Shown: positions 1 through 5,628 of the stretch, piece by piece
Position numbering within the stretch: the first letter of the stretch is position 1
Layout of the letters: each line of letters starts with the position of its first letter
Assembly: GCA_025450555.1 (NCBI GenBank)
Contig: JANWHF010000262.1
Location: forward strand, 1 to 5,875
DNA from: Tepidisphaeraceae bacterium
Lineage (GTDB): Bacteria > Planctomycetota > Phycisphaerae > Tepidisphaerales > Tepidisphaeraceae
Length of the DNA stretch: 5,875 nt
Direction of reading: 5' to 3'
Notes under the pieces: model-generated
Database searches by the model: none
Seen by the model: only the letters and a program-made list of their open reading frames with translations
What the model was told of the DNA's origin: nothing
Translations under genes and position numbers: made by a program

Positions 1-169
1 ATTGGAACTAAGACTTGCGGGAGGCAGACGGATCACCGGCTGCGGGTCCACTCCCGTAATTCATTCAGAACGGATCGGCGCGACGGAATTGAATTGAAAC
101 TTGTGTCGCGGCCAAAGATCTGACTGACATGATTACTTGGGACACATTACATTTCGGTTGCCTGGGTTG
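1..169. other. Left edge, no gene supported
   Basis: No gene can be called here. Two plus-strand frames are open from the window edge: one to a TGA at 121-123 and one to a TGA at 95-97. Either could be the last 30-40 codons of a gene lying mostly outside the window, but neither short translation is recognisable. The minus frames are broken by stops. No hairpin with a T-run follows the DUF971 stop codon, so no terminator is called for that gene. Confidence 0.4.
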
Positions 170-517
170 TCAAGAATTCTTCGAAATAATTTCGCGCAGG
201 TATTCGAAGGAATAAATTCCTGATCCGTGCTCGTCGGACCATTCAATTCTCAGAGCGTAATTCCCAACCAATTCGGCCGAGACGACCTGAAGTGGCTTTG
301 AATAGTTTCCAGGCAAAATAGTCAGGAGGCTCTTTTTCCCGGTGATTTTGCCCTGATTTCTCACTTCCTTGCAAATCGCGCACGGGCACATCGAGCGCAA
401 AAGAGAAACACTGTAGGTGGATCGAACGCCGTCCTGCCATTCGATGTCGAGCTTCTCATCCTTTTTCAAATCGAGTCGGACTGGAGTGGTATGGGAGCTC
501 ATAATATTGGAGCTCAT
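170..517 (-). CDS. DUF971 (GBBH N-terminal-like) small protein
   Basis: This 115-residue protein has the features of the DUF971 family, whose fold matches the small N-terminal domain of gamma-butyrobetaine hydroxylase. Seen in the sequence: a strand-rich start (residues 13-36), a Cys cluster CPCAIC (C44, C46, C49), and a C-terminal half VGNYALRIEWSDEHGSGIY with His97 followed by a FEYLRE helix. In the hydroxylase the matching CxCxxC and His bind a structural zinc, so zinc binding is a fair inference. There is no catalytic oxygenase domain, and the role of stand-alone members is not settled. The ATG at 517 is preceded by GAGG at 526-529 with 8 nt spacing. A second ATG at 502 has a poorer site. 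The gene lies 225 nt downstream of gatB on the same strand, so co-transcription is possible but not shown. Its GC, about 46% on three counted lines, is well below that of its neighbours. Confidence 0.88.
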   Translation of the reverse strand: MSSNIMSSHTTPVRLDLKKDEKLDIEWQDGVRSTYSVSLLRSMCPCAICKEVRNQGKITGKKSLLTILPGNYSKPLQVVSAELVGNYALRIEWSDEHGSGIYSFEYLREIISKNS

Positions 518-518
518 A
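494..518. repeat. 10-bp direct repeat, 15-nt period, over the DUF971 start
   Basis: GGAGCTCATA occurs at 494-503 and again at 509-518. On the coding strand this duplicates an ATG-Ser-Ser start, so the protein begins MSSNIMSSH with two possible initiators five codons apart. The period is a multiple of three, so the frame is kept. Confidence 0.75.
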
Positions 519-742
519 TAAAATGCCTCGCCCGCAGCACTACCGCCGACGCTTTAGTCCCAAGGCACGCAAGATTTGCGCTAACAACGACGGCTTGTGC
601 GAAGAGGGATCCAGCATCGCCGTACGATCCACAGCCCGCCGTCGGCGGTTACGGTGAAAAGACTCGTCGGGCCGCGAAGCGCGGCGGATCATATTTTTCT
701 GACGTCCAAATGACATAAACCTGATCTTCAGTTGGCTGATCA
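518..742. other. gatB-DUF971 intergenic gap with small hairpins
   Basis: This 225-nt gap holds two clear short stem-loops besides the one at the gatB stop. One is CCGCC-gtc-GGCGG at 636-648. The other is GCCGCG-aag-CGCGGC at 671-685. The second has a five-T run at 694-698 on the plus side and four A at 657-660 on the minus side. Both runs sit 8-10 nt away from the stem, too far for a convincing intrinsic terminator in either direction. A 67-codon minus-strand frame (743-540) is open here and is treated as doubtful. No convincing promoter for the DUF971 gene was found. Confidence 0.5.
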
Positions 743-750
743 TCAGCCAA
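732..750. repeat. Perfect 8-bp inverted repeat across the gatB stop
   Basis: TTGGCTGA (732-739) and TCAGCCAA (743-750) are perfect reverse complements separated by three bases. The gatB TGA stop (745-743) lies in the stem, so in the mRNA the hairpin would form right at the end of the coding region. No U-tract follows, so this is not called a terminator. It could be an mRNA-end stabilising hairpin, a protein site, or chance. Confidence 0.6.
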
Positions 751-2227
751 GCTTCTCTCGTAACCGTTCCTGCACCATTTTCGCATTCAGTCCCTTGCCG
801 TTCTTCATCACCATGCCGACCAATGCACCGAACGCGCTTTGCTTACCGGCGCGATAATCCTGCAGCGGCTTGGGATCCTGTACGAGGATCTGTTCAATCG
901 CCACATCGATCGCGCCGGTATCGGTGCTCTGCAGAAGGCCCAGGTCCGTCGCCGCCTGCTCGGCAGGGCGGTCTTTGGTCATCAGCGATTCAAGCAGCTT
1001 TCGGGCCGACTCTTTGTTGGCGGGGATTTTCCCGCTGACCACCAGTTGCCCGATCTCGGCAACCCGTTGCGGCCCGATGCCCAGCTTCGGCAGCGGAACA
1101 TTGCGGTCGTTTGAAACCTCTCTCAGTGCCTCCATCAAGCTTGATGCCCGACGAGCATCCACTCCGCCCGCCAGGATCTGCTCGAAGAAATCGCCCGTGG
1201 CTCGATCGCCCGCCAGGATGACGGCATCCTTCTCGTTCAATCCAAGGGTATCAATGTATCGCTTGCGGCGCGTCGCAGGCAATTCGCCGATGCGCCCTTT
1301 GATCTGCTCGAGCCACGTATCATCCACCTCGACCGGCACCAGGTCCGGGTCGGGGAAATACCGGTAATCATGGGCCTCTTCCTTATCACGCTGATGAAAG
1401 GTCGATTCGGTCGGCTCATCCCAGCCATAGGTGCTCTTTCGGCCCAACGACCCAGTCTCTTCCCATTGCTGAATTTGTCGCCGGACTTCATAAGCCGTCG
1501 CCCGCTCGAGCACGCTGAAGCTGTTTAGATTCTTGATCTCGGTAATCGCCGTCTTCCAGACTTTGCCGTCCTGATCGGTGATGTGGACATTAATGTTGGG
1601 TTCAAATCGCATATGCCCCATCTGCATTTGACCATGGCTCACGCCCAGGAATTGCACCAGCTTCTGCAGCTCCTGCGCAAAAGCCGACACCTGCTTTTGC
1701 GTGTGAAGATCAGGCTCCGTCACGATTTCCAGCAACGGCGTTCCCGCCCGATTCAGATCGACAATGCTCCAGTCAATCGCGTAGCCGCCGGGTGCTTCGT
1801 GCAATAACTTCCCGGCATCCTCCTCCAGATGCGCTCTGCGGATGCGCACCGGCACCGGCTTGCCATCCTCACCAGCAATCTCAAAACTCCCGCCATAACA
1901 CAGCGGCAAATCATATTGACTGATCTGATAATTCTTCGGCAGATCCGGATAGTAATAGCTTTTGCGATCCCACTTGGTGTGCTTCGCGACCTGGCAGTTG
2001 AGCGCCAGGCCCACCATCATCGCATATTCAACCGCTTTGCGATTCATGACCGGCAGCACGCCGGGCAATCCCAACACCTGGGCATCGACCTGTGAATTGG
2101 GTTCTCCGCCGAATCCGTTGGCGGCGCCGGTAAACATCTTGCTGTCGGTCGCAAGCTGAACGTGAATCTCCAGCCCGACCAGCACCTTATAAGATTTGCA
2201 AACCCGCGCCGCCGTCGTCGTTGTCAC
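743..2227 (-). CDS. gatB: Aspartyl/glutamyl-tRNA(Asn/Gln) amidotransferase subunit B
   Basis: GatB is the tRNA-binding kinase-like subunit of the GatCAB complex. It activates the misacylated Glu-tRNA(Gln) or Asp-tRNA(Asn) with ATP and receives ammonia from GatA to make Gln-tRNA or Asn-tRNA in the cytoplasm. The 494-residue length is normal for the family. Recognisable blocks, in order, are VGLEIHVQL (17-25), the LGLPGVLPVMN block (52-62), DRKSYYYPDLPKNYQISQYD (87-106), RAHLEEDAGK (131-140), the family signature DLNRAGTPLLEIV (157-169), and HDYRYFPDPDLVPVEV in the middle. The last 140 or so residues are the helical YqeY-like tail, ending with a GALVGMVMKNGKG-type segment. The start is GTG at 2227, chosen because AAGGAG lies 6 nt upstream. 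gatA and gatC are not in the window, so the subunits are not encoded as one tight cluster here. No frameshift or missing block was seen. Confidence 0.97.
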   Translation of the reverse strand: MTTTTAARVCKSYKVLVGLEIHVQLATDSKMFTGAANGFGGEPNSQVDAQVLGLPGVLPVMNRKAVEYAMMVGLALNCQVAKHTKWDRKSYYYPDLPKNYQISQYDLPLCYGGSFEIAGEDGKPVPVRIRRAHLEEDAGKLLHEAPGGYAIDWSIVDLNRAGTPLLEIVTEPDLHTQKQVSAFAQELQKLVQFLGVSHGQMQMGHMRFEPNINVHITDQDGKVWKTAITEIKNLNSFSVLERATAYEVRRQIQQWEETGSLGRKSTYGWDEPTESTFHQRDKEEAHDYRYFPDPDLVPVEVDDTWLEQIKGRIGELPATRRKRYIDTLGLNEKDAVILAGDRATGDFFEQILAGGVDARRASSLMEALREVSNDRNVPLPKLGIGPQRVAEIGQLVVSGKIPANKESARKLLESLMTKDRPAEQAATDLGLLQSTDTGAIDVAIEQILVQDPKPLQDYRAGKQSAFGALVGMVMKNGKGLNAKMVQERLREKLG

Positions 2228-2233
2228 CTGTCA

Positions 2234-2239
2234 CTCCTT
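2234..2239 (-). promoter_or_regulatory. Shine-Dalgarno of gatB
   Basis: AAGGAG on the minus strand stands 6 nt before the GTG at 2227 and fixes that start. The site lies inside a four-codon frame, ATG AGC AAG GAG TGA (2245-2231), which is in frame with gatB and ends one codon before it. Confidence 0.8.
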
Positions 2240-2350
2240 GCTCATTTCAATTCAAAGTCAATCGAACGCGTTTTTCTAATGCCCCTCCGAATCGGCTTCT
2301 AGGGCACCACGCTCTCGCCAATCGCGGCAGTCACTGGCGCCAGCCCACAA

Positions 2351-2378
2351 ATTATACGACCGGCCCTTCGCGCGTCGA
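2351..2378 (-). promoter_or_regulatory. Candidate sigma-70-type promoter for gatB
   Basis: A perfect TATAAT lies at 2356-2351 on the minus strand. With 16 nt spacing it is preceded by TCGACG (2378-2373), which matches TTGACA at four positions. Transcription would begin near 2344 and leave a leader of about 117 nt. A small inverted repeat, GCGCGT-cga-ACGCGC (2370-2384), overlaps the -35 side and could be an operator or chance. The rest of the 231-nt divergent gap between gatB and the PilZ gene shows no gene. Confidence 0.35.
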
Positions 2379-2458
2379 ACGCGCCGAATTTGCCGGGCAG
2401 GCCCTTCATTAACCGTGCTCCGCTTTGGGCCGATACGGCGACTGGAGCAGTAAACGCG

Positions 2459-2794
2459 ATGATCACCGACACCCAGGTTTTCGAAAGCATCATTCCACAG
2501 GCCTCGGCCACCATTCCTCACGCCACCGAGCGCCGCCGAAGCTTCCGCCGGCCGCTGGGGACCATCGCCACCATTTCGCGGATCATCGACGGGCAGGAAC
2601 ATAACCGCCTGCATGTGCTGGTCACCAACCGCTCGGAAGAGGGCGTCGGTCTGCGATGCCCGATCGGCCTTGTCGAATCCGGCATCTATCGCCTGCAGAT
2701 CGGCTGCGAGCTGGGTGACAGCGCCCTGATCCAAATCCGCACCTCCCGCGCGCGCTTCGACCAATCTTTCGATATCGGTGCCGTTGAAATTTAA
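2459..2794 (+). CDS. Short PilZ-domain-like protein
   Basis: This 111-residue protein carries the two hallmarks of PilZ domains, which bind the second messenger cyclic di-GMP. One is an arginine cluster, ERRRSFRR, at residues 24-31, which fits RxxxR. The other is NRSEEG at residues 57-62, which fits (D/N)xSxxG. The rest is a run of alternating hydrophobic strands, as expected for the beta barrel. There is no signal peptide, membrane helix or fused output domain, so it would be a cytoplasmic stand-alone sensor. Strong GC3 in this frame marks it as the coding strand; the opposite 178-codon frame is a shadow. The ATG at 2459 has GGAG at 2444-2447, 11 nt upstream. An in-frame ATG at 2390 would add 23 residues that look unlike PilZ. 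The gene is divergent from gatB and ends 15 nt from the end of the opposing 327-residue gene. The output partner is unknown. Confidence 0.72.
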   Translation: MITDTQVFESIIPQASATIPHATERRRSFRRPLGTIATISRIIDGQEHNRLHVLVTNRSEEGVGLRCPIGLVESGIYRLQIGCELGDSALIQIRTSRARFDQSFDIGAVEI

Positions 2795-2809
2795 TGGGAT
2801 ACTAAGCAT

Positions 2810-3793
2810 TTATCGCTTCGGCGGCTGCTGATGAAGGGCAGGCTGCCCATGCGGCGAGGGGGCATGAGCAGGGGTATGCGGGAAAAGCACCACCGTCACA
2901 TACGAATAGATCAACGAAAACGCGCCCACCACAACGCTGGCCCACAGCGTAATCTTGAGAATCTTGATGCGATTGGCGATTTCCTTGTCGCGCCACTCGG
3001 CTAATCGCCGATCGATCTCGTCGAGCTTGCGATCGATGCGCGCTTCGACCTCATCCAGCTTCTGATTGAGATAAGCATCGGCATTTTTCTTGAGCCGATT
3101 GGTGATGCCACCGATCAGGCCCGACTCTTCGATGTCTTCTTTGATCGTGCTCGTTCGCGGCGGCACCACATCCGGCGAAGTCGTCTCAGCCGGCAGAAAC
3201 TGATAGTCGGCGGCGCTTTCGGTTTCGCCGATCATGCTGGCGACCATGCCACCCAGCACCGCGCGCCGCTTGCGATTGAGCTTGTGGAACAGTCCCTCCT
3301 TGCGCTTGAGCTTGCGAACCAGGCTCGGGACCGGCTCATTCTCGCCGACTTCAATGTCGCGCATCTGAGCCAGCACCATCAAGCCGCGCTGAGAAAGGCC
3401 CGCGAAGCGCATCAAGCGGATGCGAGCGATTTCCTGCGCGATCTGCTCCTTGGTGGCGTTGGCCGTAATGGGGCGACGTCCCCAGCGCACCACATCCAGC
3501 ATCGCATCGCGATTCATCGAAGCAATCAACTGACGCCGCGAATGAATTGCCGCCACCAGGTCCTGACGAGACTTGAATTGCGTCGAATCGAGCCCGAATT
3601 CCTCCGCCAGATGATTCAGCTCATCCTTTGGCAGCTCTGAAAGCTGGCGCTGCGGCGCCGCGGGCGTAACGTCTGCCGGCGGGGGCTCGCGCACCACCGT
3701 CACCTGCGTCTGCGGGTCAGCGCCCGGCAGCAGCTTCACTTCACCGCTATGGGGTGAGCTGTCGGACATGCTGGATTCGATCTCCAAGGTCAT
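2810..3793 (-). CDS. Tail-anchored protein with SAP/Rho-N-like repeats and coiled coil
   Basis: No named family is recognised for this 327-residue protein. After a disordered Pro-rich start (1-50), three segments beginning near residues 54, 93 and 133 align over 33 residues without gaps. Each has a helix with hydrophobic positions 1, 6, 9 and 10, a polar loop, then a second helix with hydrophobic positions 26, 27 and 30. This is the layout of SAP, LEM and Rho N-terminal domains, which mostly bind nucleic acid or chromatin proteins. A basic stretch follows (RKLKRKEGLFHKLNRKRR, 160-177), then an acidic linker, a charged coiled coil with heptad-like spacing (about 240-275), one membrane helix (278-304) and a short Pro/His-rich tail. 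An N-in, tail-anchored topology is inferred. It is last in the yggS operon and its start overlaps the preceding gene. The ATG at 3793 or the one at 3769 could be used; both have only distant GG-rich sites. Confidence 0.72.
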   Translation of the reverse strand: MTLEIESSMSDSSPHSGEVKLLPGADPQTQVTVVREPPPADVTPAAPQRQLSELPKDELNHLAEEFGLDSTQFKSRQDLVAAIHSRRQLIASMNRDAMLDVVRWGRRPITANATKEQIAQEIARIRLMRFAGLSQRGLMVLAQMRDIEVGENEPVPSLVRKLKRKEGLFHKLNRKRRAVLGGMVASMIGETESAADYQFLPAETTSPDVVPPRTSTIKEDIEESGLIGGITNRLKKNADAYLNQKLDEVEARIDRKLDEIDRRLAEWRDKEIANRIKILKITLWASVVVGAFSLIYSYVTVVLFPHTPAHAPSPHGQPALHQQPPKR

Positions 3794-4055
3794 AAATCAT
3801 GCGGTGCCCCTGCCACAAAAGCAGGAACGCGATGCACAGCAGCACGCTGATAATCACATCGCCCCAGAATGTTCGAAACCGCAGGCGAAGGCCGTGCAGA
3901 ATCACATATCGGCGAATGATGCTCATGTACTTGTCGCTGCCGGCCAGGAACACGTACCAGCCCCACAAAGATTGCAATGTCACCACCGTCGCGTAGATCG
4001 TCACGACCGTCGCCAACGCGTATCGAAAGAAGTTGAAAAAATCGATGTCAGGCAC
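3747..4055 (-). CDS. Small two-helix membrane protein downstream of yggS
   Basis: This 102-residue protein of unknown function has two strong hydrophobic segments, about residues 12-37 and 64-82. They are joined by a basic loop (SIIRRY, LRLRFR), which suggests the loop faces the cytoplasm with both segments spanning the inner membrane. The start is GTG at 4055, the only start codon in this frame after the yggS stop, with no clear Shine-Dalgarno. It begins 17 nt after the yggS TAG, so it is probably translated by re-initiation within the same mRNA. Its end overlaps the start of the next gene by 47 nt (or 23 nt if that gene starts at 3769). Its place and size recall YggT, a small membrane protein often found beside yggS in other phyla, but the characteristic YggT motifs are not evident. 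It may equally be an unrelated lineage-specific protein. Confidence 0.75.
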   Translation of the reverse strand: MPDIDFFNFFRYALATVVTIYATVVTLQSLWGWYVFLAGSDKYMSIIRRYVILHGLRLRFRTFWGDVIISVLLCIAFLLLWQGHRMIYDLGDRIQHVRQLTP

Positions 4056-4072
4056 GGGCGGTGGTGGGATGA

Positions 4073-4840
4073 CTAATCTTCGACTTCCTCGTGGTCCTGC
4101 ACTTTTCCGCCAAACAATGCGGTGCCAATGCGCACGAGCGTCGCGCCCTCTTCGATGGCGATCTCAAAATCGTTGCTCATGCCCATGCTCAGATGGCGGA
4201 GGTTCGTGCCGCCGATCTTGTGCCAACGTAACTCTTCGAAGATTTCGCGCGTGCGGGCGAAGGCCAGACGAATTTTGTTTTCCGGCGCTTCCAGCGGCCC
4301 CATGGTCATTAAGCCGCTGAGCTGCAGATTCGGCATCGAATCGATCTGCTCGGCAAGGTGAACAGCCGCCCCAACCGCGACGCCAAACTTCTGCGATTCT
4401 TCACTCGAGTTCAGCTGCATCAGCACCGGCAAACGTCTTCCCGCCTTGGCGGCCTGGGCATCGAGCTCCTCGGCCAGTCGCAGGCTGTCGATGCTGTGAA
4501 TCATGTAGACGATCGGCAGCACCGCCTTCACCTTATTTCGCTGCAGATGGCCGATCATGTGCCATCGCAACTTCTCGGGCGGAATACTGTCGACTTGCCC
4601 CTGGCGGCGCTGGAGGAATTCCTTCACCTGCGCGCCGCGCTGGGCCAGCACCTGGACCCGGCTCTCGCCCAGATCGGTGACGCCGAGCGTCAGGATTTCC
4701 CGGATCTGCTCGGGGGCGGCGGTCTTGGTCACCGCGATCAGCGTCACCTCGCCCGCTTCCCGCTTGGCGCGGCTCGCGGCAGCCGCGATGCGGTCCTGAA
4801 TCTCCCCAAGTTTCTCTGCCAGCGGCGATCGTTTGGCCAC
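4073..4840 (-). CDS. yggS: YggS/PROSC-family pyridoxal phosphate homeostasis protein
   Basis: YggS proteins are single-domain, alanine-racemase-like TIM barrels that bind pyridoxal 5'-phosphate and keep free PLP and amino-acid pools in balance; no enzymatic reaction is established. Seen here, in a 255-residue product: the PLP lysine in LIAVTKT (K39), LGESRVQ (57-63, usually GENRVQ), WHMIGHLQRNK (93-103), IHSIDS (114-119), the central strand GLMTMG (176-181), the signature LSMGMSNDFEIAIEEG (217-232) and RIGTALFG (237-244), which is expected near the phosphate site. The length is slightly above the usual 220-240. The frame stays open far upstream, but the GTG at 4840 is chosen because AAGGAG lies 6 nt before it and family homology begins only there. 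It heads a three-gene minus-strand operon and is divergent from the DUF4202 gene. Confidence 0.95.
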   Translation of the reverse strand: MAKRSPLAEKLGEIQDRIAAAASRAKREAGEVTLIAVTKTAAPEQIREILTLGVTDLGESRVQVLAQRGAQVKEFLQRRQGQVDSIPPEKLRWHMIGHLQRNKVKAVLPIVYMIHSIDSLRLAEELDAQAAKAGRRLPVLMQLNSSEESQKFGVAVGAAVHLAEQIDSMPNLQLSGLMTMGPLEAPENKIRLAFARTREIFEELRWHKIGGTNLRHLSMGMSNDFEIAIEEGATLVRIGTALFGGKVQDHEEVED

Positions 4841-4846
4841 GCGGGA

Positions 4847-4852
4847 CTCCTT
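4847..4852 (-). promoter_or_regulatory. Shine-Dalgarno of yggS
   Basis: AAGGAG (within GGAAGGAGT) lies 6 nt before the GTG at 4840. It decides this start over the in-frame ATG at 4885, which overlaps the TATAAT box and has no family homology after it. The arrangement is the same as at gatB. Confidence 0.8.
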
Positions 4853-4883
4853 CCATTCAGTCTTACTTCGTTCCTGAGGCGGC

Positions 4884-4889
4884 ATTATA
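4884..4889 (-). promoter_or_regulatory. Candidate -10 box for the yggS operon
   Basis: A perfect TATAAT on the minus strand would place the transcript start near 4877 and leave a leader of about 37 nt that includes the Shine-Dalgarno. No good -35 hexamer stands 16-18 nt upstream (TACACC at 17 nt is poor), so the call rests on the -10 box and its sensible position. Confidence 0.4.
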
Positions 4890-4930
4890 GAGGGAACCGC
4901 AACGAAGGTGTAGGCTACCGTTGCCGGGCT

Positions 4931-4985
4931 CGCCGCTTGCGGCTTCGCGCAAGCACAATGCGCCGGCGCGAAGCCGCAAGCGGCG
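4931..4985. repeat. 20-bp perfect inverted repeat with palindromic arms (REP-like)
   Basis: Positions 4931-4950 and 4966-4985 are perfect reverse complements over 20 bp around a 15-nt loop. Each arm holds its own palindrome: GCCGCTTGCGGC at 4932-4943 and GCCGCAAGCGGC at 4973-4984. A competing stem, GCTTGCG (4935-4941) with CGCAAGC (4948-4954), is also possible, so several folds exclude each other. The loop edge holds GCGCCGGCGC (4960-4969), another palindrome. The element sits in the divergent gap between yggS and the DUF4202 gene, upstream of the yggS -10 box. Nested GC-rich palindromes in a gap suggest a dispersed REP-type element. A cruciform or a transcription block between the two genes is also possible. 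Confidence 0.8.
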
Positions 4986-4988
4986 CAT

Positions 4989-5005
4989 CCGCCGATTATC
5001 GGCGG
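4989..5005. repeat. Second hairpin next to the large inverted repeat
   Basis: CCGCCGA (4989-4995) and TCGGCGG (4999-5005) form a perfect 7-bp stem with a TTA loop, three bases after the large inverted repeat and 29 nt before the DUF4202 ATG. No T-run follows on the plus side, so it does not look like a terminator. It may belong to the same repeat element as the second half of a two-hairpin unit. Confidence 0.6.
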
Positions 5006-5034
5006 CCCCGCGCATGCCGTAAAAAGCCGAGCAT

Positions 5035-5628
5035 ATGAACTCCACTCCCCGTTTCGAACAAGCTCTGGCGAAGATCGACGCCGCCAACAGCGAAGACCCT
5101 CACCGCGCCCAATTCGAACACCAATCCCTTCCCGAATGCTTACTCTATGGCCAGCGCATGTCCCATTGGCTCGCGCAACTCGAACCCTCCGCTTCCCAAG
5201 CCCTTCGTCTCGCGGTCCGCAGCCAGCACCTTCGGCGATGGTCCATTCCCCGGTCCACCTACCCCATGACCCGTCCCGGCTATCACCAATGGCGAACGAC
5301 CCTCGCCCGCTTCCATGCCGACCAGGCGGCCGACATTCTTCGCTCGGTCGGCTACGACGATCCAACGATCGCGCGGGTTCAGTCTTTGATACGCAAAGAG
5401 CGATTGAAAGCCGACCCCGAAGCGCAGGCGCTTGAAGATGCCGCGTGTCTCGTGTTCCTCGAAGGCACCTTCGCGCAATTTGCGGTCCAACACGATCGCG
5501 CCAAGATCGTCGATATCCTGAAAAAGACCTGGCGCAAAATGTCGCCCAAAGGCCATCAGTTGGCCCAGAACCTCGTCGAGCGCTTGCCCGCCGATCAGCA
5601 GGCAATGGTTCGCGACGCGCTTGGATGA
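5035..5628 (+). CDS. DUF4202 protein (HD-like helical fold)
   Basis: This 197-residue protein matches the DUF4202 family as I know it, at about the usual length. Conserved pieces seen are an N-terminal helix with ANSEDP (17-22), YGQRMSHWL (38-46), AVRSQHLRRWSIPRSTYP (60-77, with H65), GYHQWRTTLARFHAD (82-96, with H94), KERLK (121-125) and ALEDAACLVFLEG (132-144, with E134 and D135). The spaced His, His and Glu-Asp residues recall HD-domain metal sites, so a metal-dependent hydrolase is possible, but no reaction is known to me. It appears cytoplasmic, with no signal peptide or membrane helix. The ATG at 5035 has only a weak upstream site (GAG at 5029-5031). The family homology starts at the very N-terminus, which supports this start. 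It is divergent from yggS across a palindromic repeat. No terminator hairpin follows. Confidence 0.88.
   Translation: MNSTPRFEQALAKIDAANSEDPHRAQFEHQSLPECLLYGQRMSHWLAQLEPSASQALRLAVRSQHLRRWSIPRSTYPMTRPGYHQWRTTLARFHADQAADILRSVGYDDPTIARVQSLIRKERLKADPEAQALEDAACLVFLEGTFAQFAVQHDRAKIVDILKKTWRKMSPKGHQLAQNLVERLPADQQAMVRDALG

Noticed and set aside
671..698. GCCGCG-aag-CGCGGC hairpin followed by TTTTT, as a plus-strand terminator
   Set aside because: Eight bases separate the stem from the T-run and no plus-strand gene ends here. In the other direction the T-run is only four bases and about ten bases away.
2251..2280. TTCAAA and TCTAAT with 18 nt spacing as a plus-strand promoter for the PilZ gene
   Set aside because: Only the -10 box is good (5 of 6) and the implied leader is about 170 nt; the match is too weak to list as a feature.
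2276..2809. 177-residue minus-strand frame opposite the PilZ gene
   Set aside because: It is a shadow: the plus frame has PilZ motifs and strong GC3, while the minus translation has no domain character and is low in conserved hydrophobic pattern.
4358..5038. 226-residue plus-strand frame opposite yggS
   Set aside because: It is a mirror of the well-supported yggS coding strand and runs through the inverted repeat; its translation is unlike any family I recognise.
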